The notes below the pieces were generated by a model. It was not told the origin of the DNA. It did no database searches and saw only the letters and a list, made by a program, of their open reading frames with translations. The position numbers and the translations under genes are program-made. Source: Chryseobacterium suipulveris (GTDB lineage: Bacteria; Bacteroidota; Bacteroidia; Flavobacteriales; Weeksellaceae). Taken from it: a stretch of DNA of 64,000 bases. Location of the stretch: the NCBI RefSeq assembly GCF_022811685.1, contig NZ_CP094532.1:2522501-2586500 (forward strand), written 5' to 3'. Positions 26,165 to 35,360 of the stretch are shown piece by piece. Numbering within the stretch: position 1 is the first letter of the stretch; each line of letters starts with the position of its first letter.

Positions 26165-26357
26165 TCAACGATGAACCTCGAAGCTCTGAAGAAGAACGAA
26201 TCTTGTTCTGAAAAAATTCATGTGAAAAAGGTGACGAAACTGCGCCCCCGATCGAGCGGCGTGTTTGAGCTCTTTTTTCTTTTTTGGAAATGGGAAAAGC
26301 AGTGGCAAAAAGAAAAAAAGCGAGTAGTGAGAGCGGGAAATGTGCGCCCAAAATATT
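26165..26357. other. intergenic segment with long A/T hairpin, possible RNA
   Basis: Higher-GC words (GCGCCCCCGATCGAGCGGCG) are followed by GAGCTCTTTTTTCTTTTTT near 26263-26286, which can pair with AAAAAGAAAAAAAGCGAG near 26306-26325. Overlapping reading frames on both strands exist but have no recognisable protein character. I recall similar sequence next to genes in related genomes but cannot verify that; a repeat or structured RNA is possible. Confidence 0.3.
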
Positions 26358-26687
26358 TCAGGAAAGATACTTCCAGAAACTCCAGAGTTTTCTGTGGGAA
26401 AGGTAATCCAGATCGTCTTCCATCGCGAATGCTTCGCGCTCGAAGGAAATGTATTTGTAGGCGAGGTAACTGTCGTTGAGTTTGAAATACCAGTAATAGT
26501 ACTCTATGACATACCACAGATAAAAGAAAATCACTAAAAGCTCCAACTGCTGCCGAAGATGGATTTTTTCGTGGTTGATGAGGACTGCGTTAGTTTTGTC
26601 CTCCTGCTTTTTCAGGAAGATAAAGGGAAAAAGAGTGATGCCGTTTATTTTTGTATTTTTGAGTAAAGATTTCCAAACGATTATCAT
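26358..26687 (-). CDS. small HExxH membrane protein
   Basis: Protein of 109 residues with a zinc-protease-like HEKIH motif (H39-E40-x-x-H43) followed by a hydrophobic helix at about 50-68 rich in Tyr/Trp, and a later glutamate in SFEREAFA that could be the third ligand. The size is far below a normal gluzincin, yet similar short HExxH proteins are found in Flavobacteriia as hypothetical proteins. It may be a minimal M56-like peptidase or have lost activity. A -7 element directly precedes the ATG. Confidence 0.7.
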   Translation of the reverse strand: MIIVWKSLLKNTKINGITLFPFIFLKKQEDKTNAVLINHEKIHLRQQLELLVIFFYLWYVIEYYYWYFKLNDSYLAYKYISFEREAFAMEDDLDYLSHRKLWSFWKYLS

Positions 26688-26691
26688 AACA

Positions 26692-26699
26692 CAAATATA
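26692..26699 (-). promoter_or_regulatory. -7 element abutting the HExxH gene
   Basis: TATATTTG (minus strand) at 26692-26699, only 4 nt before the ATG at 26687. No -33 match at 17-21 bp. If used, the mRNA would be leaderless. Confidence 0.4.
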
Positions 26700-26725
26700 A
26701 TTTTTTCGGAGGCGAAATTTAACTA

Positions 26726-26908
26726 ATGGATCAAAATAAAATCAAAGAGAATGAAGACTTTTATTATAACGAGCAGGGTTACAGGGTTTTTACAGAAAAG
26801 TATCACCTGAAACGCGGCTACTGCTGCAAAAGCGGCTGCAAACACTGTCCGTACGGATATGATAAAAAGACCGACACGTTTAAAAAAATTAAAAAAAATA
26901 ACTCGTAA
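26726..26908 (+). CDS. DUF5522-type cysteine-rich small protein
   Basis: Sixty residues with a dense cysteine motif GYCCKSGCKHCPYGY (C33, C34, C38, C41), likely a metal-binding knuckle. It matches the small DUF5522-type family as I know it; function unknown. The stop codon overlaps the start of the next gene by one base (TAATG), so the two are translationally coupled. Confidence 0.8.
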   Translation: MDQNKIKENEDFYYNEQGYRVFTEKYHLKRGYCCKSGCKHCPYGYDKKTDTFKKIKKNNS

Positions 26909-27438
26909 TGAAAAAATATTTTTTTCTCCTTTTGGCATCCGCGACTTTGGGACTTACTTCCTGCAGCCCATTCAACGTGAGATCCGACTATGCTGAAACC
27001 GCAAATTTCAATATGTACAAAACGTACAAGCTTAGAATTGACGACCTGAAACTGAACGACATCGATAAAGACCGCGTGCTGAACGAGGTTTCGAAACAGT
27101 TGCAGATGAAGGGAATGTCGGTTGCAGAAAATCCCGATTTGATTGTGAACGTGAAAGCGAACCACAAGAAAATCCAGGATGTGCAGGGAGCAAGACCATA
27201 CGGAATGTACGGATGGGGCGGTCCTTTCGGTTGGGGAGTTGGAATGAGCAGAACATGGACTTCTAACTACAACGAAGGCGCACTTGTTCTGGACCTGATC
27301 GACGCAAGAACCCAAAAATTAGTTTGGCAGGGAATCGGAAGCGGAATCTCCGTGGATTCTCCGAGAGCAAAACAGCGACAGATTCCAGAAATCGTGGCAG
27401 AAATTATGGCGAATTATCCGCCGCAAAGAGGAAAATAA
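26908..27438 (+). CDS. DUF4136 lipoprotein
   Basis: Lipoprotein of 176 residues with lipobox LTSC (C19) and the DUF4136 fold: SDYAETANFNMYKTYKL at the start, VLNEVSKQLQMKGM, a glycine/aromatic loop YGMYGWGGPFGWGVGM, then ALVLDLIDARTQKLVWQG. Outer-membrane or periplasmic; no activity known. Co-transcribed with the DUF5522-type gene and ended by a strong terminator. Confidence 0.88.
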   Translation: MKKYFFLLLASATLGLTSCSPFNVRSDYAETANFNMYKTYKLRIDDLKLNDIDKDRVLNEVSKQLQMKGMSVAENPDLIVNVKANHKKIQDVQGARPYGMYGWGGPFGWGVGMSRTWTSNYNEGALVLDLIDARTQKLVWQGIGSGISVDSPRAKQRQIPEIVAEIMANYPPQRGK

Positions 27439-27455
27439 TTCCCTAAAAGAATAGA

Positions 27456-27489
27456 GAAAACCGCCTGGATTAGGCGGTTTTCTTGTTTT
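27456..27489. terminator. bidirectional terminator
   Basis: GAAAACCGCCT (27456-27466) / AGGCGGTTTTC (27472-27482), 11 bp perfect stem, 5 nt loop, T run to 27489 and an A run on the other side. It ends the DUF4136 gene and the minus-strand gene at 27507. Confidence 0.88.
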
Positions 27490-27506
27490 TAATTTTGGAT
27501 CATTTC

Positions 27507-28016
27507 TTATTTATGATGTCCTTTTGCTTTATGACCTTTTTTAATATAAAGGTGACTTCCATCGCCTAATTTTTTCCTTCTTTCATATTCCTTCATCGAT
27601 TTTTTATTTTGTCCCTGATTATTCTGGACTTTTATTTTTTGGAATTTGCTGTTCTGGTATTTCTTGTAGTTGTTTTTGTTTCTGTTGTAAACCGCTACTG
27701 GATTTTGTCCTTTGTAGTACTGGTTTTTGAATTTCGTATACTTTTCCTGACCCAAAATTCGCTCGATTGAAGAATATCTATCGGTTCTCCATCGATCGGG
27801 ATTGTTCGCATAACGTGTATTCCACGAATTGTAATCCGGATACTGGTTGTTTAATGCAAACAAATCTGCTTTCTGCTGCGGAGAGAGTAACAAGTTTGCC
27901 GCTACTGTTTCCCAATTTACGTCGGCAATACTTCGTTGATAATCGTTATAATAAACCGACTGCGAATAACCTAATGTAAATAATCCTAAACTAAGGACTG
28001 TAACTAACTTTTTCAT
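27507..28016 (-). CDS. exported protein, paralogue of the next gene
   Basis: Secreted protein of 169 residues (signal MKKLVTVLSLGLFTLGYSQ) and a basic C-terminal tail rich in Lys, Asn and Gln. Its domain YYNDYQRSIADVNWE ... NPDRWRTDRYSSIERILG aligns well with the 341-residue protein at 28143: YYNDYRRSIYDINWN ... NPDRWYYDRFYALERILG. The two are tandem duplicates of a Flavobacteriia family I cannot name. The start at 28016 follows the signal peptide; a longer frame to 28082 runs into non-conserved sequence. Confidence 0.78.
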   Translation of the reverse strand: MKKLVTVLSLGLFTLGYSQSVYYNDYQRSIADVNWETVAANLLLSPQQKADLFALNNQYPDYNSWNTRYANNPDRWRTDRYSSIERILGQEKYTKFKNQYYKGQNPVAVYNRNKNNYKKYQNSKFQKIKVQNNQGQNKKSMKEYERRKKLGDGSHLYIKKGHKAKGHHK

Positions 28017-28078
28017 TCTAAAATTTTTTGGTGTTGTATTTAAACTTTCTATTTGTGTGCCAAAAAAAGTTTCGAGAA

Positions 28079-28110
28079 ACAAAAAAGAGCAGCTTCATTG
28101 CTGAAACTGC
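28079..28110 (-). terminator. terminator of the Asn-rich repeat protein
   Basis: Stem GCAGCTTCA (28089-28097) / TGAAACTGC (28102-28110), one G-U pair, followed on the minus strand by a T run (28079-28086). Confidence 0.75.
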
Positions 28111-28142
28111 CCTCCATCATTATTAACATTAAAAAACTAAAA

Positions 28143-29168
28143 TTAGTGCGAAGTCAATCGCAATCCCGAACCACCACCTGAGTTATTCGGCGTTCTGAAT
28201 CCGGGAGACCTTGTCTCGCTACCGGAATTATTCTCAATTTTTCTTTCAGGCATACTGTTTCGGATCGAGTTTTCTCGCGGTGCGGAATCGTTTCTGAATC
28301 CGCCACTGTTCTGCTCGCTTCGGAAACCACCGCTTCGATGTTCTGTATTTACTCTCGGCGCAGTTCCCTGGTTATTTCTGAAACCTCCTTCCCTGTCGGA
28401 ATTGGTATTGTTTCTAAACCCTCCATTTTGGTTGGAGTTGGTGTCATTTCTGAAACCATTGTTTGAATTGGTATCGTTACGGAAACCTCCATTTTGGTTG
28501 GAATTGGAGTCATTTCTGAAACCGCTGTTGTTACCCGATCTGGTTCTTCCGTTATCGGTAAATCCGAAATTTGGTCGCGGATTGTTTTGATGATACTGTA
28601 CCCGATCCACTCGATATCGGTTCACGTTGATGTTTCGGTATCTCGGGATGATATATACATTGGCTGCATAATGCTGTCTTCTGTAATTTTGGTAGTACAC
28701 AACTGGACTGTAACCGCCATAAAAATTATTCTGGAAGATCACGAAGATTCTTGGCCCCAAAATTCTTTCCAAAGCGTAGAATCGGTCGTAATACCATCTG
28801 TCAGGATTGTATCTGTAGTAGTTGTTCCACGCAGAGAAACTTGGATACATCTCGTTCAGCATGATAATTTGCTGTACTTGCCATGGTGAAAGTCGGTACA
28901 TTCTGAAGAAGCGGTTCCAGTTGATATCATAGATGCTTCTTCGGTAATCATTGTAATAACTTTGGTAATAATTGTCGGTATAATAATCGGAAGGATACTG
29001 GTAATAGTAGTCATCCGGGAAGTAAAACTCGTCCTCGTCATCACCGTAGTAATAGCCGTTGTTTTGTCCGCCATTTCCCCATCCGTTGTTTGGGTAAGTG
29101 TCGGGATAATATTGCGCGGAAGCCAGTGTCATCGCAAACACCGAAATTCCAAGAAGTATTTTTTTCAT
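28143..29168 (-). CDS. exported protein with FRND/Asn-Gly repeats
   Basis: Exported protein of 341 residues. Signal peptide 1-18, a Tyr/Asp-rich region 20-70, the domain shared with the neighbour at about 68-165 (RSIYDINWNRFFRMYRLSPW ... YYDRFYALERILGPRIF), and a low-complexity tail from about 195 with GGFRN(D/N)(T/S)NSNQN units repeated about six times. Such tails are common in surface-exposed Bacteroidota proteins. Repeat number may vary between strains. Its duplicate lies immediately downstream after a terminator. Confidence 0.78.
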   Translation of the reverse strand: MKKILLGISVFAMTLASAQYYPDTYPNNGWGNGGQNNGYYYGDDEDEFYFPDDYYYQYPSDYYTDNYYQSYYNDYRRSIYDINWNRFFRMYRLSPWQVQQIIMLNEMYPSFSAWNNYYRYNPDRWYYDRFYALERILGPRIFVIFQNNFYGGYSPVVYYQNYRRQHYAANVYIIPRYRNINVNRYRVDRVQYHQNNPRPNFGFTDNGRTRSGNNSGFRNDSNSNQNGGFRNDTNSNNGFRNDTNSNQNGGFRNNTNSDREGGFRNNQGTAPRVNTEHRSGGFRSEQNSGGFRNDSAPRENSIRNSMPERKIENNSGSETRSPGFRTPNNSGGGSGLRLTSH

Positions 29169-29490
29169 TTCAAATCAATTTTTTTGAGTTCAATGTAAAC
29201 TATTAGAAAAGCGTGCCAAATTCACTATTGAAATCTTTGTCAACACCCATCGATAAAGAGTTTCCATGAAACTCTCCTTATGTTTGATTCAAATAAAAAA
29301 AGGAAGTTAAACTCTAATTTAAAATCCTTTATTGAAAACTTTTATCTCGCTGATTGTCAGTAACTTAATTTTATAGTATTTTAGATTAAGAATCGTAAAA
29401 TTACTTGTGATTTTTTTCTACAAATTCGAAATTATTTTTATTCTAAAATATCTTCAATAAATTTTGGCTAAAGCCCCTAAATACGATCAT
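29169..29490. other. A/T-rich gap with a small hairpin
   Basis: No gene in this part of the 480 bp gap upstream of the exported protein. GAGTTTC-CAT-GAAACTC (29258-29274) is a perfect small hairpin. A half copy of the GGGCTAAAGCCC repeat (TTTTGGCTAAAGCCCC) lies at about 29462-29477. I see no clear promoter for the gene that starts at 29168. Confidence 0.5.
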
Positions 29491-29496
29491 AAAAAA

Positions 29497-29519
29497 AGCG
29501 GGCTAAAGCCCGCTCCTAT
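29497..29519 (-). terminator. GGGCTAAAGCCC hairpin repeat, copy 2, probable malQ terminator
   Basis: AGCGGGCT-AA-AGCCCGCT (29497-29514) followed by CCTATT; in the minus direction seven Ts follow the stem. It is the same dispersed repeat as 24985-25010 and is placed 130 bp beyond the malQ stop, where it would work as a terminator. Confidence 0.65.
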
Positions 29520-29589
29520 TAAATCAAATTGATTTGATTATTGATGTTTTTACAAAACTTCTTCGAGTAGTATCAAACGTCATAAAAAA

Positions 29590-29640
29590 CTACCCCGTCC
29601 TCATCTTTGATGAGGACACCCCTTCAGAGAAAGGGAATTC
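29590..29640. repeat. CCCCGTC double-hairpin repeat, copy 1
   Basis: ACTACCCCGTC leads into the stem CCTCATC-TTT-GATGAGG (29599-29615), then CACCCCTTC ... AAGGG (stem CCCTT/AAGGG, 29620-29635) and GAATTCG. The locus 59811-59865 has the same modules with a different stem. Confidence 0.6.
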
Positions 29641-29648
29641 GCCCAGAA

Positions 29649-32306
29649 TCAAACGCGGTTAGAATCTGAAATCCAGGACGCGATTTTGTTATTAAAATCT
29701 TCTTTCGCCGCCAAATCTTCCAGATTCAGATGCATTCGGTATCTCCAATAATGTGGGAAAACCGCCGGCTGATTAATTCTTTCATCGTCCATATTTGGAT
29801 TTGCCAATTCATAATCAGTCGCCAAGAACTCCTGTATCGGGAAAATTGCGAGCATCGCGTCATTGTACAGATGCTGCTTCATAATCATTTCACCCAATTC
29901 CGGCTCCATATTCCAAGGAGCGGTTCCGTATTGACCGAGTTGCTGGTTGAAGAATTTCTGCGTGAAGTTCCGGTCTTCGTGCCACCATTGACGAAGTGTC
30001 GAACTGTCGTGCGAACTCGCGGTCACCACATTCATATAACCTGCATTTCGCGGGTTGTACCACAAAATATTTTCCGACGGCATTCTCTGAACTTTCAAAG
30101 CGGTAATTGCTAACCGGTCCATCACTTGTGGAACACAGTCAGGAACAAGTCCTAAATCTTCGCCACAGATCAGCATATCAGTAGCATTGAGGATTACCGG
30201 AAGTTTTTCCATCGCTTTCTGGTACCACAATCCGTCCTGTCTTTTGAAGAAATAGTCGATGTACAAATCGTGGATCGCCTGTTTTTCCCAATCCGGAAGA
30301 TATTTGTAGGAATCAGTCCTGTCAATATTGAACCGCGGATGGTAAACATATTCGCCGTTTCCTAAATCTTCCTGAAGGAAAAGCACATTTGCACAGAGTG
30401 AAATCAGTTTATCTTCCGCCCACGGATGAGGATTTTGGTCAAAATAATCGCGGAGTTTTCTTTGGGTGTCGAATTCTTCCTTGAAGCTGTAGGTTCCATT
30501 AAAATGGTTGTTCATGAAGAAGTTGTGAATCGCATCCCTTTCGTCACCGAAATAGTCCCACAAAATTTGGTCGTTGATATACGGTTTGCAATATCGGTCG
30601 AAATGGAACGGAATATTTCTCGCATGAAACTCTTCGATTCTCACAGGAACTGCTGGATAAAAATATCCGAGGATTCCCTGAACTGCGCTCATCGGCATCC
30701 TCCAGATTCTGAAGAAACCGAGAATGTGGTCGATTCTCATGGCGTCGAAATACTGTTCCAATGCCTTGAAACGGTTTTTCCACCATCGGTAACCGTCGGC
30801 TTTCATCGCGTCCCAGTTGTAGGTTGGGAATTCCCAGTTTTGCCCCAAACCGGTGAACTGATCAGGTGGTGCTCCCGCCTGAAAATCCATGCCGAAAAGT
30901 TCCGGTTCCGTCCACGCTTCTACCGAGTATCTGTAAATCCCGATCGGCAAATCTCCTTTCACCGAAATTCCCAAATCGTGGATGTAGTCGATCGCATCTT
31001 TCAATTGCAGGTGAAGTTGGTACTGAACCCAGGAATGAAGCATGGTCGCATCATAATCTTTGCTTTTGGCGGTAAAGAAAGGAGCGATTTTTCCGGCAAT
31101 ATATTTTTTGTGTGTTTTCCAGTTGTTGAAGTTCGGCGTTTTGTACTTGTCGCGCTGAACGCAGAACGCAGCATAAGGAACGAGCCACTCTTCGTTGTCT
31201 TTGATGAATTTCTTGAAGTTTCGATCCTTCAGGATTTTCTCTTTATTGGCATCAAAAACGGCTTTCACATATTTCCATTTGCCTGAAATCATTTGTTCGT
31301 AATCGATCAGATCAAGCGCATTGAGCTCTGTTTTTTTCGCATTAAATTCTTCAACTAAATCTTTCGGTAAAGCGAAATCAAGTTTATCTAAAGACAAATA
31401 TTGCGGATGAAGTGCGTACACCGAAATCGCAGCATACGGATAAGAATCAGTCCAGGTATAGTTTGCCGTCGTGTCATTAATCGGCAAAATCTGCAAAATG
31501 GAAAGATTGGTTTTTTTTGCCCAATCGCCGAGATTTTTCAGGTCAGAAAATTCGCCGACTCCGAAACCATTTTCGGTGCGCAATGCAAAAACCGGAACTG
31601 CAACTCCCGCTGCATGATACATTTCGTAAGATTTAAACTTGAAGAAATGGTCGGCTTTAATCTGTAAAACATTTTTCTCAGCATTTGGTAAAGTCCATCT
31701 GTTGTCGCCATATTCGATATCGAAAACCTGTCCTGAAGTGATGTCTTTCAAACCGTATTTGTACTGGATCATTTGGTTGGTCGGCAGTTCGATTGCGGCT
31801 TCCCAAATCCCGAAGTCGGTTTGCGCCAACTCTACCGCTTTCAGCCATTCCCAATTTCCGAGTGCATCGCAGTTTCCGAGAATCACCACTTTCCAGTTCG
31901 GGTGGTAAATCGGAGCTTCCAAACGGAAAAGATGAGTGTGTTTTTTGAGTACCGAAATTTTTTCTGGCTTGAATCCGCGCAGTTTATTTTTAAGAATTTT
32001 ATTGTTGAGATAATTCTCCGGGAAGTTTTTCAAATTCCAGCTGTCGTACACTGTAAACTCATTATAGTTGTGCGGAAGATTCAGATGGTGAAGAGAAAAT
32101 TCTTCATCGAGGATATTTCCTCCTTCATCGGTCAACTGGTATTTGTACGAAATCTGCTTGGAGAAATAGTCGATTTCCGCATTCCAGTTTCCGTTATCAG
32201 TATAGTTCAGGAAGTGGAGCTTGTCTTCGCTTCCTTCCTCCATCACCAAAACCTGGAGTTTTTCGCCCATTTTGGTTCGGAAGTTAATGTTAAGGTAAAG
32301 TTTCAT
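29649..32306 (-). CDS. malQ: 4-alpha-glucanotransferase with starch-binding domains
   Basis: GH77 amylomaltase of 885 residues that transfers alpha-1,4-glucan chains during glycogen or maltodextrin metabolism. Two CBM20-like starch-binding domains occupy about 1-110 and 120-235 (NWKVVILGNCDALGNWEW region), followed by the catalytic barrel. The nucleophile aspartate is in MRIDHILGFF, the acid/base glutamate in CGEDLGLVPD, and the third carboxylate in SSHDSSTLRQWW. This long type resembles the plant DPE2-like enzymes. It has no glycogen-gene neighbours here and is a single-gene unit. Confidence 0.93.
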   Translation of the reverse strand: MKLYLNINFRTKMGEKLQVLVMEEGSEDKLHFLNYTDNGNWNAEIDYFSKQISYKYQLTDEGGNILDEEFSLHHLNLPHNYNEFTVYDSWNLKNFPENYLNNKILKNKLRGFKPEKISVLKKHTHLFRLEAPIYHPNWKVVILGNCDALGNWEWLKAVELAQTDFGIWEAAIELPTNQMIQYKYGLKDITSGQVFDIEYGDNRWTLPNAEKNVLQIKADHFFKFKSYEMYHAAGVAVPVFALRTENGFGVGEFSDLKNLGDWAKKTNLSILQILPINDTTANYTWTDSYPYAAISVYALHPQYLSLDKLDFALPKDLVEEFNAKKTELNALDLIDYEQMISGKWKYVKAVFDANKEKILKDRNFKKFIKDNEEWLVPYAAFCVQRDKYKTPNFNNWKTHKKYIAGKIAPFFTAKSKDYDATMLHSWVQYQLHLQLKDAIDYIHDLGISVKGDLPIGIYRYSVEAWTEPELFGMDFQAGAPPDQFTGLGQNWEFPTYNWDAMKADGYRWWKNRFKALEQYFDAMRIDHILGFFRIWRMPMSAVQGILGYFYPAVPVRIEEFHARNIPFHFDRYCKPYINDQILWDYFGDERDAIHNFFMNNHFNGTYSFKEEFDTQRKLRDYFDQNPHPWAEDKLISLCANVLFLQEDLGNGEYVYHPRFNIDRTDSYKYLPDWEKQAIHDLYIDYFFKRQDGLWYQKAMEKLPVILNATDMLICGEDLGLVPDCVPQVMDRLAITALKVQRMPSENILWYNPRNAGYMNVVTASSHDSSTLRQWWHEDRNFTQKFFNQQLGQYGTAPWNMEPELGEMIMKQHLYNDAMLAIFPIQEFLATDYELANPNMDDERINQPAVFPHYWRYRMHLNLEDLAAKEDFNNKIASWISDSNRV

Positions 32307-32450
32307 TAAATTATTTTCTTAATGTCATTTGAGGGCTGCAAGTTACAAAAATTCTTAAGAAAAATTAGATTCTTCAGCTTTTGAATTTTTAGTTTAAACA
32401 TTGATTACCAATCTTTTACAATTGCTTATTAAAAGCATGTCAAAAATCAT

Positions 32451-32482
32451 AAAAAAACCTTCCCGATTCAGTTCGGGAAGGT
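32451..32482 (-). terminator. terminator of the 386-residue T9SS protein
   Basis: ACCTTCCCGA (32457-32466) / TCGGGAAGGT (32473-32482) with a T run on the minus strand at 32451-32457. The stop of the gene is at 32513. Confidence 0.85.
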
Positions 32483-32512
32483 CGATCTTTATACAGTTTT
32501 TCAGGAAAAATC

Positions 32513-33673
32513 CTAATTCACAGAGATCTTTTTATTTAAAATCACCTTTTTATTGCTACCTACGACAGAAACAACATAAACACCTGATTTCAAATTGTTT
32601 AGTTCAATTCTTTGAGTTCTGTTTTTCTCAATGGATGGAAGATTTTTCTGCATTACTTTAATCCCTGCAAAATCATAGATTTCAACAGAAACATTTCCTG
32701 TGATCTTAGGATCATCCAAGCGGATGTTGATGAAATCTTCCTCCACTTTTGTCGGGTAAATATCAACTCCTGACGCAGTAATTAAGTTGAGTTTTTCCCC
32801 AAGGAAATAGGAACTTGCCAAATCATAAATCACAGGTTTCAGGTTTCCCGCGATTGGTTTTGCCTGAAGATTGTCCATCGCGATTTCGTACATGCTTTCA
32901 CCGCGCGCACTTCCTATAACCACATTTCCTTTGGAATTTACCGCTGCTCCGTTCAGCGAGTAATTTGCAGGAAGTCCGGAAACTTTGCCTAAAAATTTAG
33001 TTGTCATCAGTTTCGGTGAAACCTTAAACACATTTCCAGAAGCGGAAAAAACCATAAGGTTATTATCGGCATCTGCAACCATATCGCCGCCAAAACCCTT
33101 GGTCATCATCTTTATCGAATTTTCGCCATTTGCGGAATCGTCTTTCACCGCTCCCAAATCGGTCAACGTATATTTCCCGTCTTTTCTGGAAATCTGGATC
33201 AGCTGGGAACCAGAATTGCTCATCGCGTAGATATTTCGGTCGTAGCCGGTCGTCATTCTCGTGATGTGTGAAGCCAGATCACAGGAAGTAGTTTTCACAA
33301 CATTACTTTCAATGAGCGTGATGTCTTTGGATTTTTGGTCGAGCAAATAAACGTTCGAAGAAAACATGGGAATGTAAACGAGTTTTCCGTTCAATCCGTC
33401 ATAAGCGAGCGACGCCATCGAAACCGCTTGCGAATTGTTGAACGATTGTTTCACTTCCGTAATCATCCTGTTCTGTTGTTGCGAAAAAACATTCGGTGAA
33501 GACTCCGCACTGAAAATTGCGGCTCCGGAAACACCGTGGTTCACATCAATTGTACGGAAATCGCTGAACACGATATTGGTGCTCGTTTTTCCGGTCAATG
33601 CAAATACATCCTGTTGTGCAAAAGCTACGGAAGCAGCCGACACCAATGCTAAAGAGAATAGTTTTCTTTTCAT
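32513..33673 (-). CDS. secreted protein with T9SS sorting domain
   Basis: Exported protein of 386 residues: signal peptide ending near SVAFAQ, a beta-propeller-like middle built from short repeats (MASLAYDGLNGKLVYIPMF, DRNIYAMSNSGSQLIQIS), and a C-terminal type IX sorting domain from about 305 (DIYPTKVEEDFINIRL ... GVYVVSVVGSNKKVIL). It probably stays at the cell surface. No catalytic motif. A single-gene unit with its own terminator. Confidence 0.85.
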   Translation of the reverse strand: MKRKLFSLALVSAASVAFAQQDVFALTGKTSTNIVFSDFRTIDVNHGVSGAAIFSAESSPNVFSQQQNRMITEVKQSFNNSQAVSMASLAYDGLNGKLVYIPMFSSNVYLLDQKSKDITLIESNVVKTTSCDLASHITRMTTGYDRNIYAMSNSGSQLIQISRKDGKYTLTDLGAVKDDSANGENSIKMMTKGFGGDMVADADNNLMVFSASGNVFKVSPKLMTTKFLGKVSGLPANYSLNGAAVNSKGNVVIGSARGESMYEIAMDNLQAKPIAGNLKPVIYDLASSYFLGEKLNLITASGVDIYPTKVEEDFINIRLDDPKITGNVSVEIYDFAGIKVMQKNLPSIEKNRTQRIELNNLKSGVYVVSVVGSNKKVILNKKISVN

Positions 33674-33802
33674 ATTAATTGGTTTTATTGGTTTTAAAGT
33701 TATGATTTTGAATGAACTAAGTTAGCAATTTTTTTGAATGGAAAATATTTTCTATGAAAACTTGATGAAAGATTAATTCAGAAACCGCTTATATATTACA
33801 GC

Positions 33803-33836
33803 AAAAAAACCTCTCCGCACCGCAGAAAGGTTTTTC
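33803..33836 (-). terminator. terminator after cysS
   Basis: AAAACCT ... AAGGTTTT stem around a GC-rich inner part (33805-33834), T run on the minus strand. It lies 20 bp past the cysS stop. Confidence 0.75.
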
Positions 33837-33855
33837 TATTATCTGTAAAGTCAGT

Positions 33856-35322
33856 TTAAGAAATCGTGTAAGTCGTTCCTTCTCTCCCGTCTTTTAGTTC
33901 GATTCCCTGCTCAAGCAGCTTGTCGCGGATTTGGTCGGAAAGCTCGAAATTTTTCGCTTTTCTCGCCTGGTTTCTGAGTTCAATTAACACTTGGAGAGTC
34001 TGATCAAGTTTCTCGTTGTTATTTTCCTCAATGTTTTGCAGCCCGAGAACTTCATACACAAAATCGTGCATCAGTTTTTTCAGCTCTTCCAAATCTTCGG
34101 AACTAATGGTTTCTTTTCCATCCTTTAATTTGAAGATGAAATTCACCGCCTCAAAGAGATGCGAAATCAAAATCGGAGAGTTGAAATCGTCGTTTAATGC
34201 ATCGAAGCATTTGGTTTTCCACGCCGTGAGATCGAAACTGCTTTCTGCCGATTGCTGACCACTGATTGCCGAAAGCGATTTGACCGCTTCCATCAATCTC
34301 TGATATCCTTTTTCACTCGCCACCATCGCTTCGTTGGAAATATCCAAAACGCTTCGGTAATGTGCCTGCATAAAGTTGAAACGCACAATCGTCGGGTGAA
34401 AGGGCTTTTCGAAGAAATCATTATTTCCGGAAACCAATTCCATTGGCAAAATATAATTGCCGGTCGATTTGCTCATTCTCTGTCCGTTCATCGTCAACAT
34501 ATTGGCATGCATCCAGTAGTTTACGGGAGCGGTTTCGTTGCACGCTTTTCCTTGCGCAACTTCACATTCGTGGTGCGGAAATTTCAAATCCATTCCACCA
34601 CCATGGATATCGAAATTCTCACCTAAATATTTAGTTGACATCGCGGTACATTCCAGATGCCATCCTGGGAAACCTTCTCCCCACGGGGAATTCCAACGCA
34701 TGATATGTGCAGGTGAAGCCGATTTCCATAAAGCGAAATCTTGCGGATTTTTCTTTTCGTTCTGTCCGTCGAGATCGCGGGTATTGGCAAAAAGTTCGTC
34801 AATATTTCTTCGGGAAAGTTCGCCGTAATTCAGACCGCGCTTGTTGTATTCCAACACGTCGAAGTAAACGGAACCGTTGCTTTCGTACGCAAATCCTTTA
34901 TCAATCAGTTTCTGGGTGAGTTCGATCTGCTCCAAAATATGTCCGGTTGCAGTCGGCTCAATCGTTGGCGGAAGGAGGTTGAAAGTATCCAGAACTTTAT
35001 GGAAATCGACGGTGTATTTCTGAACAATTTCCATAGGTTCGAGTTTTTCCAGTCGCGACTGTTTCACAAACCGGTCATTGTCCACATCGCCATCATCGGT
35101 TAAATGTCCCGCATCGGTAATATTTCTCACATACCTCACTTTGTAGCCGAGAAACATCAAAGTTCTATAAATAAAATCGAAGGACATGAATGTTCGCACA
35201 TTTCCCAGATGCACGTTGCTGTAAACGGTGGGTCCGCAAACATACATCCCGACATTTTTTTCGTGGATGGGTTTGAAGACTTCTTTTTCGCCGGAAAGGG
35301 AGTTGTATATTTTTAGATACAT
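33856..35322 (-). CDS. cysS: cysteinyl-tRNA synthetase
   Basis: Class I aminoacyl-tRNA synthetase charging tRNA-Cys. 488 residues, full length. C29 (CGPTVYS) is the first zinc ligand, the HIGH-type motif is HLGN at 38-41, further zinc ligands lie in [10 protein letters not shown] and HHECEVAQ, and the KMSKS motif is RMSKSTGN. The DNA just upstream (35323-35350) consists of ATGAT(A/G)AATGATAAATGAT repeats. Next upstream gene is the HARE-HTH protein, 38 bp away. Confidence 0.97.
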   Translation of the reverse strand: MYLKIYNSLSGEKEVFKPIHEKNVGMYVCGPTVYSNVHLGNVRTFMSFDFIYRTLMFLGYKVRYVRNITDAGHLTDDGDVDNDRFVKQSRLEKLEPMEIVQKYTVDFHKVLDTFNLLPPTIEPTATGHILEQIELTQKLIDKGFAYESNGSVYFDVLEYNKRGLNYGELSRRNIDELFANTRDLDGQNEKKNPQDFALWKSASPAHIMRWNSPWGEGFPGWHLECTAMSTKYLGENFDIHGGGMDLKFPHHECEVAQGKACNETAPVNYWMHANMLTMNGQRMSKSTGNYILPMELVSGNNDFFEKPFHPTIVRFNFMQAHYRSVLDISNEAMVASEKGYQRLMEAVKSLSAISGQQSAESSFDLTAWKTKCFDALNDDFNSPILISHLFEAVNFIFKLKDGKETISSEDLEELKKLMHDFVYEVLGLQNIEENNNEKLDQTLQVLIELRNQARKAKNFELSDQIRDKLLEQGIELKDGREGTTYTIS

Positions 35323-35360
35323 AAATGATGATTGATAAATGATAAATGATAGTTTAAAAA

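Noticed and set aside
26145..26351. 68-residue minus-strand frame (RRSIGGAVSSPFSH) and a 102-residue plus-strand frame
   Set aside because: They cover the same hairpin-rich segment on both strands and have no signal, motif or operon support; I kept the segment as a possible RNA or repeat.
30426..31286. 286-residue plus-strand frame opposite malQ
   Set aside because: Antisense shadow of malQ caused by its codon use; low-complexity Phe/Val/His composition.
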